The notes under the pieces are model-generated. The model did no database searches, had not been told where the DNA came from, and saw only the letters and a list, made by a program, of their open reading frames with translations. Shown in pieces: positions 54,395-62,707 of a DNA stretch of 64,000 bases (within the stretch, counting starts at the first letter, position 1; each line of letters opens with the position of its first letter). Origin of the DNA: Sulfobacillus benefaciens (GTDB lineage: Bacteria > Bacillota > Sulfobacillia > Sulfobacillales > Sulfobacillaceae); NCBI GenBank assembly GCA_003023725.1, contig PXYT01000008.1, forward strand, positions 22,752 to 86,751, given 5' to 3'. Made by a program: the position numbers and the translations under genes.

Positions 54395-55777
54395 TTATTG
54401 ATCCCATCCCGATACGCTTAACAGAAAACTCGCGTCAATAATGGGAAAATCTTGAAGGATATTGCCATTGGCCATGGCTGGCGGCACAACATGCCAATTT
54501 CTGGCTGATGGGGTGGCCACCGCCAGGTGACGCACATGCTCCCCGGAAGAATCAAGCCAAACAGCATAGGCCAACATTCCCCGTGCGGCTTCAACCATTC
54601 CGACGCCAACACCCGTCCCTTCTGCCTTTCGGCTGTGATGTGTTAGAGGATGGGCATCGCGGGGAACAACCGGAAGTAGCCGGCGGACAATATTGATACT
54701 GGCCGAAATTTCCCGCGCTTTAACCAGAAAACGGGCATAGGCATCCCCACTCTCCGAGGTGGGAATAGAAAACGAGATGTCGTCATAGATCCCATAATCC
54801 CACACAGCCCGCACATCGGTCTTGCATCCACAAGCCCGTCCTACCGGTCCAACCGGGGCAACAAACTCCACAGTGGATTTAGGAATCCGTCCTGCACCGA
54901 CAAGACGATCCAAAAATGACGGGGTTTTCAATAAACCGTTCGTGATTCTTTGGGCTTCCTCTCCTACCTGGATAATCTCCGGAGCAGCCCGAGTATCCAC
55001 CTGAATTCTGTTATTCCCCAGAGCTCCCCGCAAATAGCGGTCGCCGAATAAGCGGTTGTTCCAACGCAAGATTTCTTCTTTTAAGTGAAGATAATCCATT
55101 TGCGCAACAACCAACCCGGTGGATGACGCCAAGATAGCCAAATCCCCCAGATGAGATGCCAAGCGTTCCATTTCCAGCGCCACCGAGCGGTAAATCCTGA
55201 CCCCTTTGTCCATCACGCGACCTTGAGCATTTTCCACGGCCATCATAAATGCCCACTGGTGGGCAAACGAAGACGTGGCCGTCATCCGCTCCACCAATTC
55301 TAATGCTTTCATAACCGGTTTCCCCCGACATAATCTCGCAATATGACGGGGTTTCCAACCGTGTCGCAATGTCAAGTGCACAATCTCGTCACCCATAACC
55401 GACAAGTCATAGCGTAGGCTCTCACTGACATCCGCATGTACCGGCCCCAGAGGATACGTGAAGATGCCTTTGCCTCGCACCACCCGTTCGGTTCGCAAGG
55501 AGGGAACCCATGTTAAAGATGTGTCGCCGTGGGCTGATAGCTCCTCCTGCATGTGAATCCACTCGCCGATTCCCATGGCGGCCGGTCTGGGCACCTGGCG
55601 AGGATGCGCGATGCCCCACCATTCGTACTCCGACGACCCAGGCTGGCGGCCTAGACCCCACAATGTCTCGTCCGGTCCCTGGGTTAACAGCACCAGTACG
55701 ACTCCTTCCTGCCGGCGCTGAAGAATACGGGCCACCCACTGGTCACTGTCTTGATTGGTCCATATTTCCTCTGTCAT
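54395..55777 (-). CDS. hyfG: Ehr-type large subunit lacking Ni-Fe ligands, HyfG-like
   Basis: A 460-residue fusion of a NuoC-like N-terminal domain (residues ~1-125) and a NuoD/HycE-like large subunit. In [NiFe] hydrogenases the first motif is ERVCGICGFAHS; here it is ERMTATSSFAHQ (163-174), so both cysteines are gone. The second motif, DPCxxC near the C-terminus, is replaced by ASFLLSVSGWDQ at the very end, again without cysteines, and no maturation tail follows. The rest of the fold is conserved (YRSVALEMERLASHLGDLA, EFVAPVGPVGRACG). It cannot carry a Ni-Fe centre, matching Ehr (energy-converting hydrogenase-related) complexes. Start 55777 follows AAAGGAGCAGGAGG. Confidence 0.88.
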   Translation of the reverse strand: MTEEIWTNQDSDQWVARILQRRQEGVVLVLLTQGPDETLWGLGRQPGSSEYEWWGIAHPRQVPRPAAMGIGEWIHMQEELSAHGDTSLTWVPSLRTERVVRGKGIFTYPLGPVHADVSESLRYDLSVMGDEIVHLTLRHGWKPRHIARLCRGKPVMKALELVERMTATSSFAHQWAFMMAVENAQGRVMDKGVRIYRSVALEMERLASHLGDLAILASSTGLVVAQMDYLHLKEEILRWNNRLFGDRYLRGALGNNRIQVDTRAAPEIIQVGEEAQRITNGLLKTPSFLDRLVGAGRIPKSTVEFVAPVGPVGRACGCKTDVRAVWDYGIYDDISFSIPTSESGDAYARFLVKAREISASINIVRRLLPVVPRDAHPLTHHSRKAEGTGVGVGMVEAARGMLAYAVWLDSSGEHVRHLAVATPSARNWHVVPPAMANGNILQDFPIIDASFLLSVSGWDQ

Positions 55778-55859
55778 CCTCCTGCTCCTTTGCAGCAATA
55801 TGTCCCGCCACTGGTGTTCTTGACACCCGGTCCAAGCCTGGGGTGCACCACGAGTCCAA

Positions 55860-57293
55860 TTACGATGAAGTCTTGTAGTGCAAGATGGCAGCAGCTTGAT
55901 GAAACATGTGAGGCACAAGACCTGGTAGGGCCAATCCGCCAACGACCACTAAGACTCCCAAGACCATAGACGGAAGAATCAGAGACCACGGTTCTTTGAT
56001 GGCAGCTTTCCGGGTTTCCCCCGGTGTCATCAACCAACGGGGCATTTTGAGCGTAATCCCGCCAAAAATGGCCAAAAGCATCAGAATTGCGGCGATGGTC
56101 AGAATGATGTGCCCTGAGGCTATTCCGCCCATCAAAATAAGCCACTCACTCCAAAAGGGCGCGAAAGGCGGCAAGCCTACAATACTTGTTGCACCCAGTG
56201 CGAGTAATCCCCCGGTATAGGGAGTACTTTCCAGTAATCCCGAAGTCGCCGGAAGACTTGACAGTCCGTGATGGTAGGCGCGCACTGTTCCGGCATTGTA
56301 AAACAGAAGAGTCTTGTTGATGCCGTGAGTCCACACATGCAAAAGAGCCCCTAAAACCCCAATTCCTCCGAAACCCAGCCCCAACGCAATCAAACCGATA
56401 TGCTCAACGCTAGAGTAAGCCCACAAGCGTTTGAGATCCTGCTGAAACGCAACGAAACTGGCTGCAATCACTAAGGAAAGGATCCCCAGCAGCAACAGAA
56501 GATCATGTGGCCAGAAACCCGGTACCGCGAAAGATGACAAGGTAAACAGCCGATCAAGGATTAAAACGGCACCCGCCAGCTTCACACCGGAAAGCAAAGC
56601 GGATACGGGAGCCGGGGCCTCGCTGTGAGCATCCGGAAGCCAAGTGTGAAAAGGAGCCAGCCCCGCCTTGGCACCATAACCAATCGCTGCCAGAAAGATG
56701 CCGGTGAATACCATCGGAGCATCCAGGGGAATGTGGCCTCGAGGCGGAGTGAGAGCCCATGCCCCCAAGTTTCGCCCGGTTCCCAGGACGATCAGAACCG
56801 TCCCCAAAAGCCCTGCCAGTCCTCCTGTCTCGGTCACCATTAAATACCGCCAAGCAGCTTCAAGCGCCGTGCGAGTTCTCGAACTTTGGACGAGATAAAC
56901 CGAGGATAAGGTTGCGGCCTCCAAGGCGACCCAAAGCAGCAAATAATTAGCCAAAAGAGCCATGGCCATAAGGGATCCCACAAACACATACAATGCCACA
57001 TAATAATGCTTCAAGTGCCGCGAATCCCAGGGATGCCAGATGCTCTCCTGCTCAATATAGGGACCGGAAAACCAAAGCGCAAAGGCTCCAAAAACGGTGG
57101 CGGTGATATCAAACCAATAAGCCAGCGCATCGACAGGGTGAAAAAGATGCCATAACGGGAGAAATAAGGAGCCGAGAAGGCAAACGATTACGAAGCCATT
57201 TAAGATGCGCAAATATCGTACCGGAAGAAAGTAAGCCACAATAATGGCCGCCATGGGAATACTTAACGGCCAAATATTTTCCAAAACTGTCAT
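55860..57293 (-). CDS. hyfF: Complex I-type antiporter subunit, HyfF-like
   Basis: A 477-residue membrane protein of the NuoL/M/N class with about fourteen helices. AIGYGAKAGLAPFHTWLPDA and the HSEAPAPVSALLSG after it are the strongest signature (conserved Lys, His and acidic residues). DLKRLWAYSSVEHIGLIAL and VWTHGINKTLLFYNAGTV mark the central and second lysines. It is the second ion-translocating subunit of the complex. Its ATG overlaps the hyfE-like stop. Confidence 0.9.
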   Translation of the reverse strand: MTVLENIWPLSIPMAAIIVAYFLPVRYLRILNGFVIVCLLGSLFLPLWHLFHPVDALAYWFDITATVFGAFALWFSGPYIEQESIWHPWDSRHLKHYYVALYVFVGSLMAMALLANYLLLWVALEAATLSSVYLVQSSRTRTALEAAWRYLMVTETGGLAGLLGTVLIVLGTGRNLGAWALTPPRGHIPLDAPMVFTGIFLAAIGYGAKAGLAPFHTWLPDAHSEAPAPVSALLSGVKLAGAVLILDRLFTLSSFAVPGFWPHDLLLLLGILSLVIAASFVAFQQDLKRLWAYSSVEHIGLIALGLGFGGIGVLGALLHVWTHGINKTLLFYNAGTVRAYHHGLSSLPATSGLLESTPYTGGLLALGATSIVGLPPFAPFWSEWLILMGGIASGHIILTIAAILMLLAIFGGITLKMPRWLMTPGETRKAAIKEPWSLILPSMVLGVLVVVGGLALPGLVPHMFHQAAAILHYKTSS

Positions 57294-57928
57294 CCTTTGA
57301 GTTCTCCTGCTTTTCTGACGTCGACGGAATCATATTGTGAACGCATCAAGGCCATGTATGCCGTCAAAAGCAATGCCATGCCGATGGCTACGGCATCGAC
57401 CAGTATGTCCGGAACTAAAGGAAAGGTCGTTATCAATAGGACGGCGAGCGAACTGGTGACAATCTCGAAATTCAACAGTCCCCATGCCTCGCTCCAAATC
57501 TCATAACGCAAGATCATTTGGAATAGCGCCACCAACCAAGTACCCCACAAGATGCTTTGCACCACCGGTTGATAGCCGTGAAGCTGTTGACCGACAAGGA
57601 ATCCAAAAATGGTGACGGCCACAGTGATAATGAGAGCAAACGCCATCCCGACCGGGCTGTGGGCACTGTAGTCTCGTTCCACAACATAAGAACCGGAACG
57701 CATCACCCGTGGAACTCCAAAGGCTTTAACAGTCAAAACCAACCCCGCAGAGACCCATAAACCGTTCTGGTTCAGAAACAAGGCCAAAAAAGCCAGCAAA
57801 ACGGCTTGCGTGAGAGCATTCAAACGATACAAGATTCGTGCTGAGCGGTTATTCTTAACGAGAATCATAATCACGGTAAAAACCCACATCGCAGAAACCG
57901 TAACCCGCAATACCAAAGTCTCGCTCAT
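57290..57928 (-). CDS. hyfE: Hydrogenase-4 membrane subunit, HyfE-like
   Basis: A 212-residue membrane protein with about six helices, the fused NuoK-like type found in formate hydrogenlyase and Ehr clusters. The start MSETLVLRVTVSAMW follows GGAAGGTGAG. RSGSYVVERDYSAHSPVGMAFAL and ILRYEIWSEAWGLLNFEIVT are polar segments between helices in the position of the NuoK glutamates. Confidence 0.85.
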   Translation of the reverse strand: MSETLVLRVTVSAMWVFTVIMILVKNNRSARILYRLNALTQAVLLAFLALFLNQNGLWVSAGLVLTVKAFGVPRVMRSGSYVVERDYSAHSPVGMAFALIITVAVTIFGFLVGQQLHGYQPVVQSILWGTWLVALFQMILRYEIWSEAWGLLNFEIVTSSLAVLLITTFPLVPDILVDAVAIGMALLLTAYMALMRSQYDSVDVRKAGELKG

Positions 57929-58027
57929 CGTCTCACCTTCCACGCCTGCTGTTGATTTTCGGCAATTCTCAGGAATACAGAGCTCCCAAATCTGATATCA
58001 AAGACAGCCGCCATCGGCGGCCAGCTC

Positions 58028-58978
58028 TTACCCAAGAGACCATGCCGCCGTGACAGCGCCCACAATGGCCAAGATGATCGCCGCGGTAATAAAGTCGACA
58101 TTACGGATCAAGCGCAGTTTGGCAAAACTGACTTCCAAGGTCACGAGAAAACCAGCCGCCACCAAGATCTTTATCATCACCAACACCACCGCCAAAAGTA
58201 CCGAGGTCCAGGTCAAAGATGTTGCCAGGCCCCAGGGCGTAACCAAAACATTGACCAAAATTACGTTAAGTACGGTAAATTTCATCCATCCGCCCCATTC
58301 ATACAGCATCAGGTCCGGTCCGCTTGATTCGAATGTCCTTCCCGGGTCGATCATGGACAGTTCTTGAGCAGTCGAGGGATTGTCTACAGGGATATGACCG
58401 CTTTCGGCAATCAAAAACATAAACCATCCGGCAGCCACGAGAACATGGGCAGGACTGAACAACCATCGACTGGAAACTAATGTTTGGTTTACAACGAATG
58501 GTATAGTGGCATGGGCTGTCTGAGCCGCGATAAATACCAGCAACAGAGCTAAAGGCTCGGTAAAGGTGGCAATGAGCCGGAGCCGGCTCACCCCGAGCAC
58601 CGGATACACACTCCCGCTATCGATAGCAGCCAACAGTAAAGCTACCCCTCCCCCGCTCAAAATCATGCCTCCGGCCAGCATATCCCCCATCCAGGCAAAG
58701 GGTAAGGGAAACGCTGTGAGCACGGGGATAAGCATCGTCACCAAAAGCGGGGCAACAAAATAGAAAATGGGGGCCCATTCTGATACCCATGAGCTTTCCC
58801 GGGTACGAATGGTTTCTTTGTTCATCCATTTTCTCAAATCACGGTAAGGTTGCCAGACAGGAGGGCCGTAACGCCCTTGTAGCCTGGCTTTGTAACGATC
58901 CATGAGACCTTTTAACAGAGGCGAAAAAAATAGGACAAAAAGAATCTGCATCAATTGCGCCAGGAACTGGTTGACCAA
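58028..58978 (-). CDS. hyfC: NuoH-like membrane anchor subunit, HyfC-like
   Basis: A 316-residue membrane protein of the NuoH/HycD/HyfC class with about eight helices, linking the peripheral arm to the ion pump. RYKARLQGRYGPPVWQPYRD is the conserved cytosolic loop after helix 1, HIPVDNPSTAQELSMIDPGR the conserved loop 5-6. I chose the TTG at 58978, eight bases after GGGGAGG, because alignment to HyfC begins there; an ATG at 59056 would add 26 residues without a ribosome binding site. Confidence 0.88.
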   Translation of the reverse strand: MVNQFLAQLMQILFVLFFSPLLKGLMDRYKARLQGRYGPPVWQPYRDLRKWMNKETIRTRESSWVSEWAPIFYFVAPLLVTMLIPVLTAFPLPFAWMGDMLAGGMILSGGGVALLLAAIDSGSVYPVLGVSRLRLIATFTEPLALLLVFIAAQTAHATIPFVVNQTLVSSRWLFSPAHVLVAAGWFMFLIAESGHIPVDNPSTAQELSMIDPGRTFESSGPDLMLYEWGGWMKFTVLNVILVNVLVTPWGLATSLTWTSVLLAVVLVMIKILVAAGFLVTLEVSFAKLRLIRNVDFITAAIILAIVGAVTAAWSLG

Positions 58979-59080
58979 AATATCGTCCTCCCCGTGGGGA
59001 CAGGAATACCAGACAAAAGTGATTCCTGCCAGAATAACACATCCGGCAGGAATCATTATCCGCAGTCAGTTACGGAGGTT

Positions 59081-59097
59081 TTGAACCAATGGTTCAA
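59081..59097. promoter_or_regulatory. 17-base palindrome before the hyfC-like gene
   Basis: TTGAACCAATGGTTCAA is a perfect inverted repeat with one central base. It lies between the DUF190 gene stop (59131) and the hyfC-like start (58978). It may be an operator or a processing site separating DUF190 from the complex genes. Confidence 0.4.
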
Positions 59098-59130
59098 GGC
59101 GGAATCCATCGCCCTTTGGCTATAAGATTT

Positions 59131-59508
59131 CTATTGAGAACTGTCGTGATCGATATGTGGATCGTTTGTCTGATTGTGAGTATATTTCACAACGTTAACG
59201 GGGTCAATAGTGATAAGACCAGCATCCACCATCGAATCCAGCACCGGAAGAAACTGCTCTACATACTCTTTACTGTCTACGATTTCCACCACAACCGGCA
59301 AGTCGCTGGACAGATCCAGCAAATTGACAGTATGAATTCGGGATGTGGGGCCAAAACCCTCCAGAGCACGCATTACGGTGGCTCCGGCCATTCCCATTTC
59401 CCGAGCCTTCAACACGATAGCATGATAGAGCGGCTTGTGACGCCAACGCGAGTCTTCCCCGATAAAGATCCTTAGCCGCAGAGCCTCTCCCGATATTTTC
59501 ACCGCCAT
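59131..59508 (-). CDS. DUF190 (PII-like) protein
   Basis: A 125-residue protein of the DUF190 family, which adopts a PII/CutA-like ferredoxin fold and forms trimers. LRIFIGEDSRWRHKPLYHAI, AREMGMAGATVMRALEGFG and VVVEIVDSKEYVEQFLPVLD match the family well. The ATG at 59508 has GGGAG eight bases before it. DUF190 genes usually stand next to fluoride channels; here it heads the Ehr-like cluster on the same strand, so a regulatory link to that complex is a fair inference. Confidence 0.85.
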   Translation of the reverse strand: MAVKISGEALRLRIFIGEDSRWRHKPLYHAIVLKAREMGMAGATVMRALEGFGPTSRIHTVNLLDLSSDLPVVVEIVDSKEYVEQFLPVLDSMVDAGLITIDPVNVVKYTHNQTNDPHIDHDSSQ

Positions 59509-60992
59509 AGGATCGTCTCCCTATTCAGTTGATATTTAATCCTATCATACTACGGTCGGCAGGCAATAAGCGCAACCGCAGGATACACCCCGTGTTTTGA
59601 GTGGGGTACGCCACACCTCCATTGCCACCCATTCGGTGCCGATCACAAAAGGTCCGATTTGCGCAAATTCTCCTGCCCCGCAAATTACCGGTTGATCAAC
59701 CATAGACGAGACATTACGATTTTTCCAATTCCCCTCAATCTCACGCCTGCGCTTCCTTTCGCATCTCAGGCTACAACACATCCCTAAGATGTGCCGGATT
59801 CTTCCCCTTCTCTCAAAGAGATGAAACCGTCAACCTCGCAACACGCAGGAATAAATATTGTGGGGTCTTACCCTCTCAGCCTGGACACGTCTTAACGCGA
59901 AGGGAACCCGGTAACCAAAAGGACAGGTAAAATGAAGATCAGTGAATGAATTGTCCAGTTGGCATCCGGCCATGATCTGGAACCCACTCCTAGCTCACTC
60001 TTTATTTGGACCCGCAAGATGCTATACGAATGTTCAGAGTGCTGACGGACTTCTTGCTTGGAAAAATCGCCGCGCCGCATAACGGGTTTCAAAGCCATTC
60101 GTACGCAAGTTCGAGTGATTACAGATCATTCGAACGCTAGACGGCTCGCCGAGGATATGGCCCACCATGTATCGCTAATGGCTCGTTCTCAAGTGCTAAC
60201 AAAGCGAGAAGCATAAGAAATGCTCCGAGCGGATTTAAAAATCATTTCTCGGCATACGCCCTTGCGAGTATTTACCCTTGTCATGACTCGCCTTCAAGGA
60301 TGTTACCATATCAGCGTCTCGAGATGGATATGCTGCCCACGAGTTATAACGGCCGCATTCACAACGCTTTATCACACAAAGACCATAAATTTGAGGATGA
60401 ACAGGCATGACAGTTTCTCTCATCGGCACACGGGATCCTCACAAATTGCCGATGCCAGAAATCATTGAAAATATGTCGGCTAGGATCATTTTATCGTCTT
60501 GACTTTTGGTAACTATAGAGGACACCTATCTATAGAGAACAAAGAAATGGAACGCACAACTGTACGTCCATCCGTGGAGTATATTCTGACCCACCACTAT
60601 CTTCTTGACTTTGGTGATGTCATGGTAAGGTGCAAATGTGAGGCGGGAATGGGGGCGTGGTCTTTGATTACCATGATGTCGAGGCCCATAAAAATCGGTG
60701 GGACTATCTTTATTGCACTAGAGGAACTTTCCTAGTTAGTGATGGCACACGACGGGAAACCCGCTAGGAGCAATGATTTGGGGGTTTCTCACGTATTATA
60801 CAACTTACCGCCCTGCAAGGAGAACTGGGCGAGTGACTTCGAGATCGTGACAAGGACTCCTAATCCCCGTCTCACGCGGCATTCGCAGACTTGTTATCGA
60901 CAGCTTCGGATCCCCTATTTCGACGATGAACACCGTAAGTAGGAAACTCCCGCTAGAGGAAAAAGAGCGATTCACGCACCTTCAGCCCCCAT
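59509..60992. other. Long intergenic region, no supportable gene
   Basis: About 1.5 kb with only short open frames in both strands and no ribosome binding sites that fit. An open stretch ending at 60216 on the plus strand (ARRLAEDMAHHVSLMARSQ) reads like the end of a protein but has no start. The DUF190 promoter must lie near 59520-59600; I could not fix its boxes. Confidence 0.35.
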
Positions 60993-61028
60993 GTGAACAG
61001 AGGCCGGGAATTCCCGGCCTCTGTTCAC
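60993..61028. terminator. Perfect 36-base palindrome at the rnpB 3' end
   Basis: GTGAACAGAGGCCGGGAA followed by its exact complement. It begins nine bases beyond the 3' end of the RNase P RNA and is likely its terminator or processing hairpin, although no T tract follows on the minus strand. Confidence 0.6.
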
Positions 61029-61036
61029 CAACCAAA

Positions 61037-61392
61037 CGTACGAGTTGCGCCATAAGCCGAGTTCTGTCGTGGATGACCATTTATCTTGGACATCAGTTGC
61101 CTGATGCCTCCAGCGACCTACCCGAACAGTCAGCGAGCAACCTCATCCTGCCCCTATTCGGTCTTGCTGCGGGTGGGGTTTACCAAGCAAGCCAGTCACC
61201 TGGCTTCTGGTGCGCTCTTGCCGCACCGTTTCATCCTTACCAGGTTTACGCCTGGCGGTTTGTTTTCTGTGGCACTTTCCTTAGGGTCGCCCCCACTGGA
61301 CGTTATCCAGCACCCTGCTCTGTGCAGCTCGGACTTTCCTCAGATGTCGCCTTTCGGCCTGACACCCGCGGTCATCTTGCCAACTCGCGCCT
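61037..61392 (-). ncRNA. rnpB: RNase P RNA
   Basis: The catalytic RNA of RNase P, which matures tRNA 5' ends. On the minus strand it has the conserved 5' block GAGGAAAGTCCGAGCTGCAC, the central CAGAAAACAAACCGCC and GTAAGGATGAAACGGTGCGG, and near the 3' end AGGATGAGG and ACAGAACTCGGCTTATGGC. P1 pairs CGAGTTG with CAACTCG (61381-61387 and 61041-61047). Ends are approximate by a few bases. It has its own promoter and follows rnhA on the same strand. Confidence 0.95.
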
Positions 61393-61401
61393 GGAAAATA
61401 T

Positions 61402-61430
61402 ATTATCACCCCAAAGACGCTGACAGTCAA
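61402..61430 (-). promoter_or_regulatory. rnpB promoter
   Basis: On the minus strand TTGACT (61425-61430) and GATAAT (61402-61407) with a 17-base spacer, about 10 bases before the RNA 5' end. A near-consensus sigma-A promoter. Confidence 0.8.
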
Positions 61431-61452
61431 GCACTGGTTATTGGGCAATATG

Positions 61453-61899
61453 TCATAATTTGCGGCGAAGCTCCTCCATCGCCTCCACTGCCAATCGGTC
61501 CGCCATTTCATTCAATGGATTCCCGCTATGGCCCTTGACTTTGTACCAGTCGACCTTTCGCTCCGATACCAAAGCCAACATACGACGCCACAGATCTTGG
61601 TTTTCCACTGGTTGGCCTTTAGCGTTTCTCCACCCCCGTTTTTCCCATCCACCAAACCAGTTTTGTTTAAAAGCATTAATCACATATGCGGAATCACTGT
61701 AAACCGACACACACGCACCTTTTGGTGTATGTTGCAAGGCCTCGATAACGGCCGTCATTTCCATACGGTTGTTGGTCGTGTGCGGTTCCGCCCCAGAATA
61801 GGCCGAACCCCCTTCAAAAAGACAAGCCCAACCCCCTGGTTGCCCCCCGGGCGCCTGGTTGTTCGCACACGCTCCATCTGTGTAGACTCTATAGGTCAT
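61453..61899 (-). CDS. rnhA: Ribonuclease HI
   Basis: A 148-residue RNase HI degrading RNA in RNA-DNA hybrids. The catalytic acids are in VYTDGACANN, NRMEMTAVIEAL, VYSDSAYVINAF and the last aspartate after KGHSGNPLNEMADRLA, which also holds the flexible-loop histidine. The ATG at 61899 overlaps the upstream stop (ATGA), so I prefer it to the ATG at 61926. Confidence 0.93.
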   Translation of the reverse strand: MTYRVYTDGACANNQAPGGQPGGWACLFEGGSAYSGAEPHTTNNRMEMTAVIEALQHTPKGACVSVYSDSAYVINAFKQNWFGGWEKRGWRNAKGQPVENQDLWRRMLALVSERKVDWYKVKGHSGNPLNEMADRLAVEAMEELRRKL

Positions 61900-62702
61900 T
61901 CCCAAGGTTTTTTTCTTTCTCCCCATAATTTCTGCAATCCTGGGTATAATAACTCACCAGGTTGCTTTATATCGACTGAAATCTGGTTCCGGGCCAAAGC
62001 TACGCGTGAGGTCCAGGAAATTTTCTCACAATGAACTGTAGGCGGATGGTTCTTAATAACCGACTCCAGCAGTTCGGCGCGATCTTCGATGAACCACCAC
62101 TCTCCTTGTTTGTCGCAATAGGCTTGGGATATGCCTAAGCGATTTTCCATTGCAATCCAGTCATAAGCAGGCTCTTCATATGGATGCGCCGCCACAATGG
62201 CCTTTTCCACCACATCTTGGTACCACCGTGGCACCACCACTTCTAAGCGCATTTCCGACTCCTGATTTAATGTTCCCACTGTTCCCAAAAACGGATGCGT
62301 CCCGTCTTCGGGCCAAAAGGTTCCCGTTCCGGCAGCGGCAAAGCTGCACCGGGAATAGTGCCCCACGTGACCTGCCCCGGCTTCCCACAGCGCCTCGCGT
62401 AATGGCTCCAAGTGGGTTACCGGCACGTAAGTAATGCATTTATAAAAAGGCGTAATGAAAAAAAGCGGTCCGGCCGCTTCTCCGAGGTTTAAGGCCCTTA
62501 AAGCCCGCAACCGGCCAAATGTTCCTAGCGCCGGAGCCGCCTCACAATTGTCCCAAATTTGCAAGGAAAAACCCTGCCCAGAATCCTTGATTGCGTCGTA
62601 AACCAAACAAAAGCGCACGTCATCAATTCCCGGCCCTAATGAAAGCGGTACGTGTTGAATATCGGGGCCCAAATAATCCTGGATCTGCTCAAGTGTCAGC
62701 AT
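61896..62702 (-). CDS. NIF3/YqfO insert-domain protein
   Basis: A 268-residue protein. Residues ~90-200 match the PII/CutA-like domain inserted in YqfO-type NIF3 proteins: YVPVTHLEPLREALWEAGAG followed by HVGHYSRCSFAAAGTGTF, then VVVPRWYQDVVEKAIVAAHP and YEEPAYD. The flanking NIF3 metal-binding halves (HHP and the C-terminal sHH-x-E motifs) are not found; residues 1-90 and 200-268 are unlike NIF3. So it is a family member reduced to, or built around, the insert domain. In the operon it follows trmK, the same neighbour NIF3 has in Bacillus. Confidence 0.7.
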   Translation of the reverse strand: MLTLEQIQDYLGPDIQHVPLSLGPGIDDVRFCLVYDAIKDSGQGFSLQIWDNCEAAPALGTFGRLRALRALNLGEAAGPLFFITPFYKCITYVPVTHLEPLREALWEAGAGHVGHYSRCSFAAAGTGTFWPEDGTHPFLGTVGTLNQESEMRLEVVVPRWYQDVVEKAIVAAHPYEEPAYDWIAMENRLGISQAYCDKQGEWWFIEDRAELLESVIKNHPPTVHCEKISWTSRVALARNQISVDIKQPGELLYPGLQKLWGERKKPWE

Positions 62703-62707
62703 TCACA

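Noticed and set aside
51726..59508. Functional hydrogenase-4 or formate hydrogenlyase
   Set aside because: The large subunit lacks all Ni-Fe cysteines, and no formate dehydrogenase, ferredoxin-type subunit or hyp maturation gene is present.
59545..59781. A 78-residue protein upstream of DUF190
   Set aside because: No ribosome binding site and no recognisable domain; it occupies the region expected to hold the DUF190 promoter.
60048..60216. C-terminal fragment of an unknown gene
   Set aside because: The frame looks protein-like but has no start codon with a ribosome binding site and a stop just upstream; too short to support.
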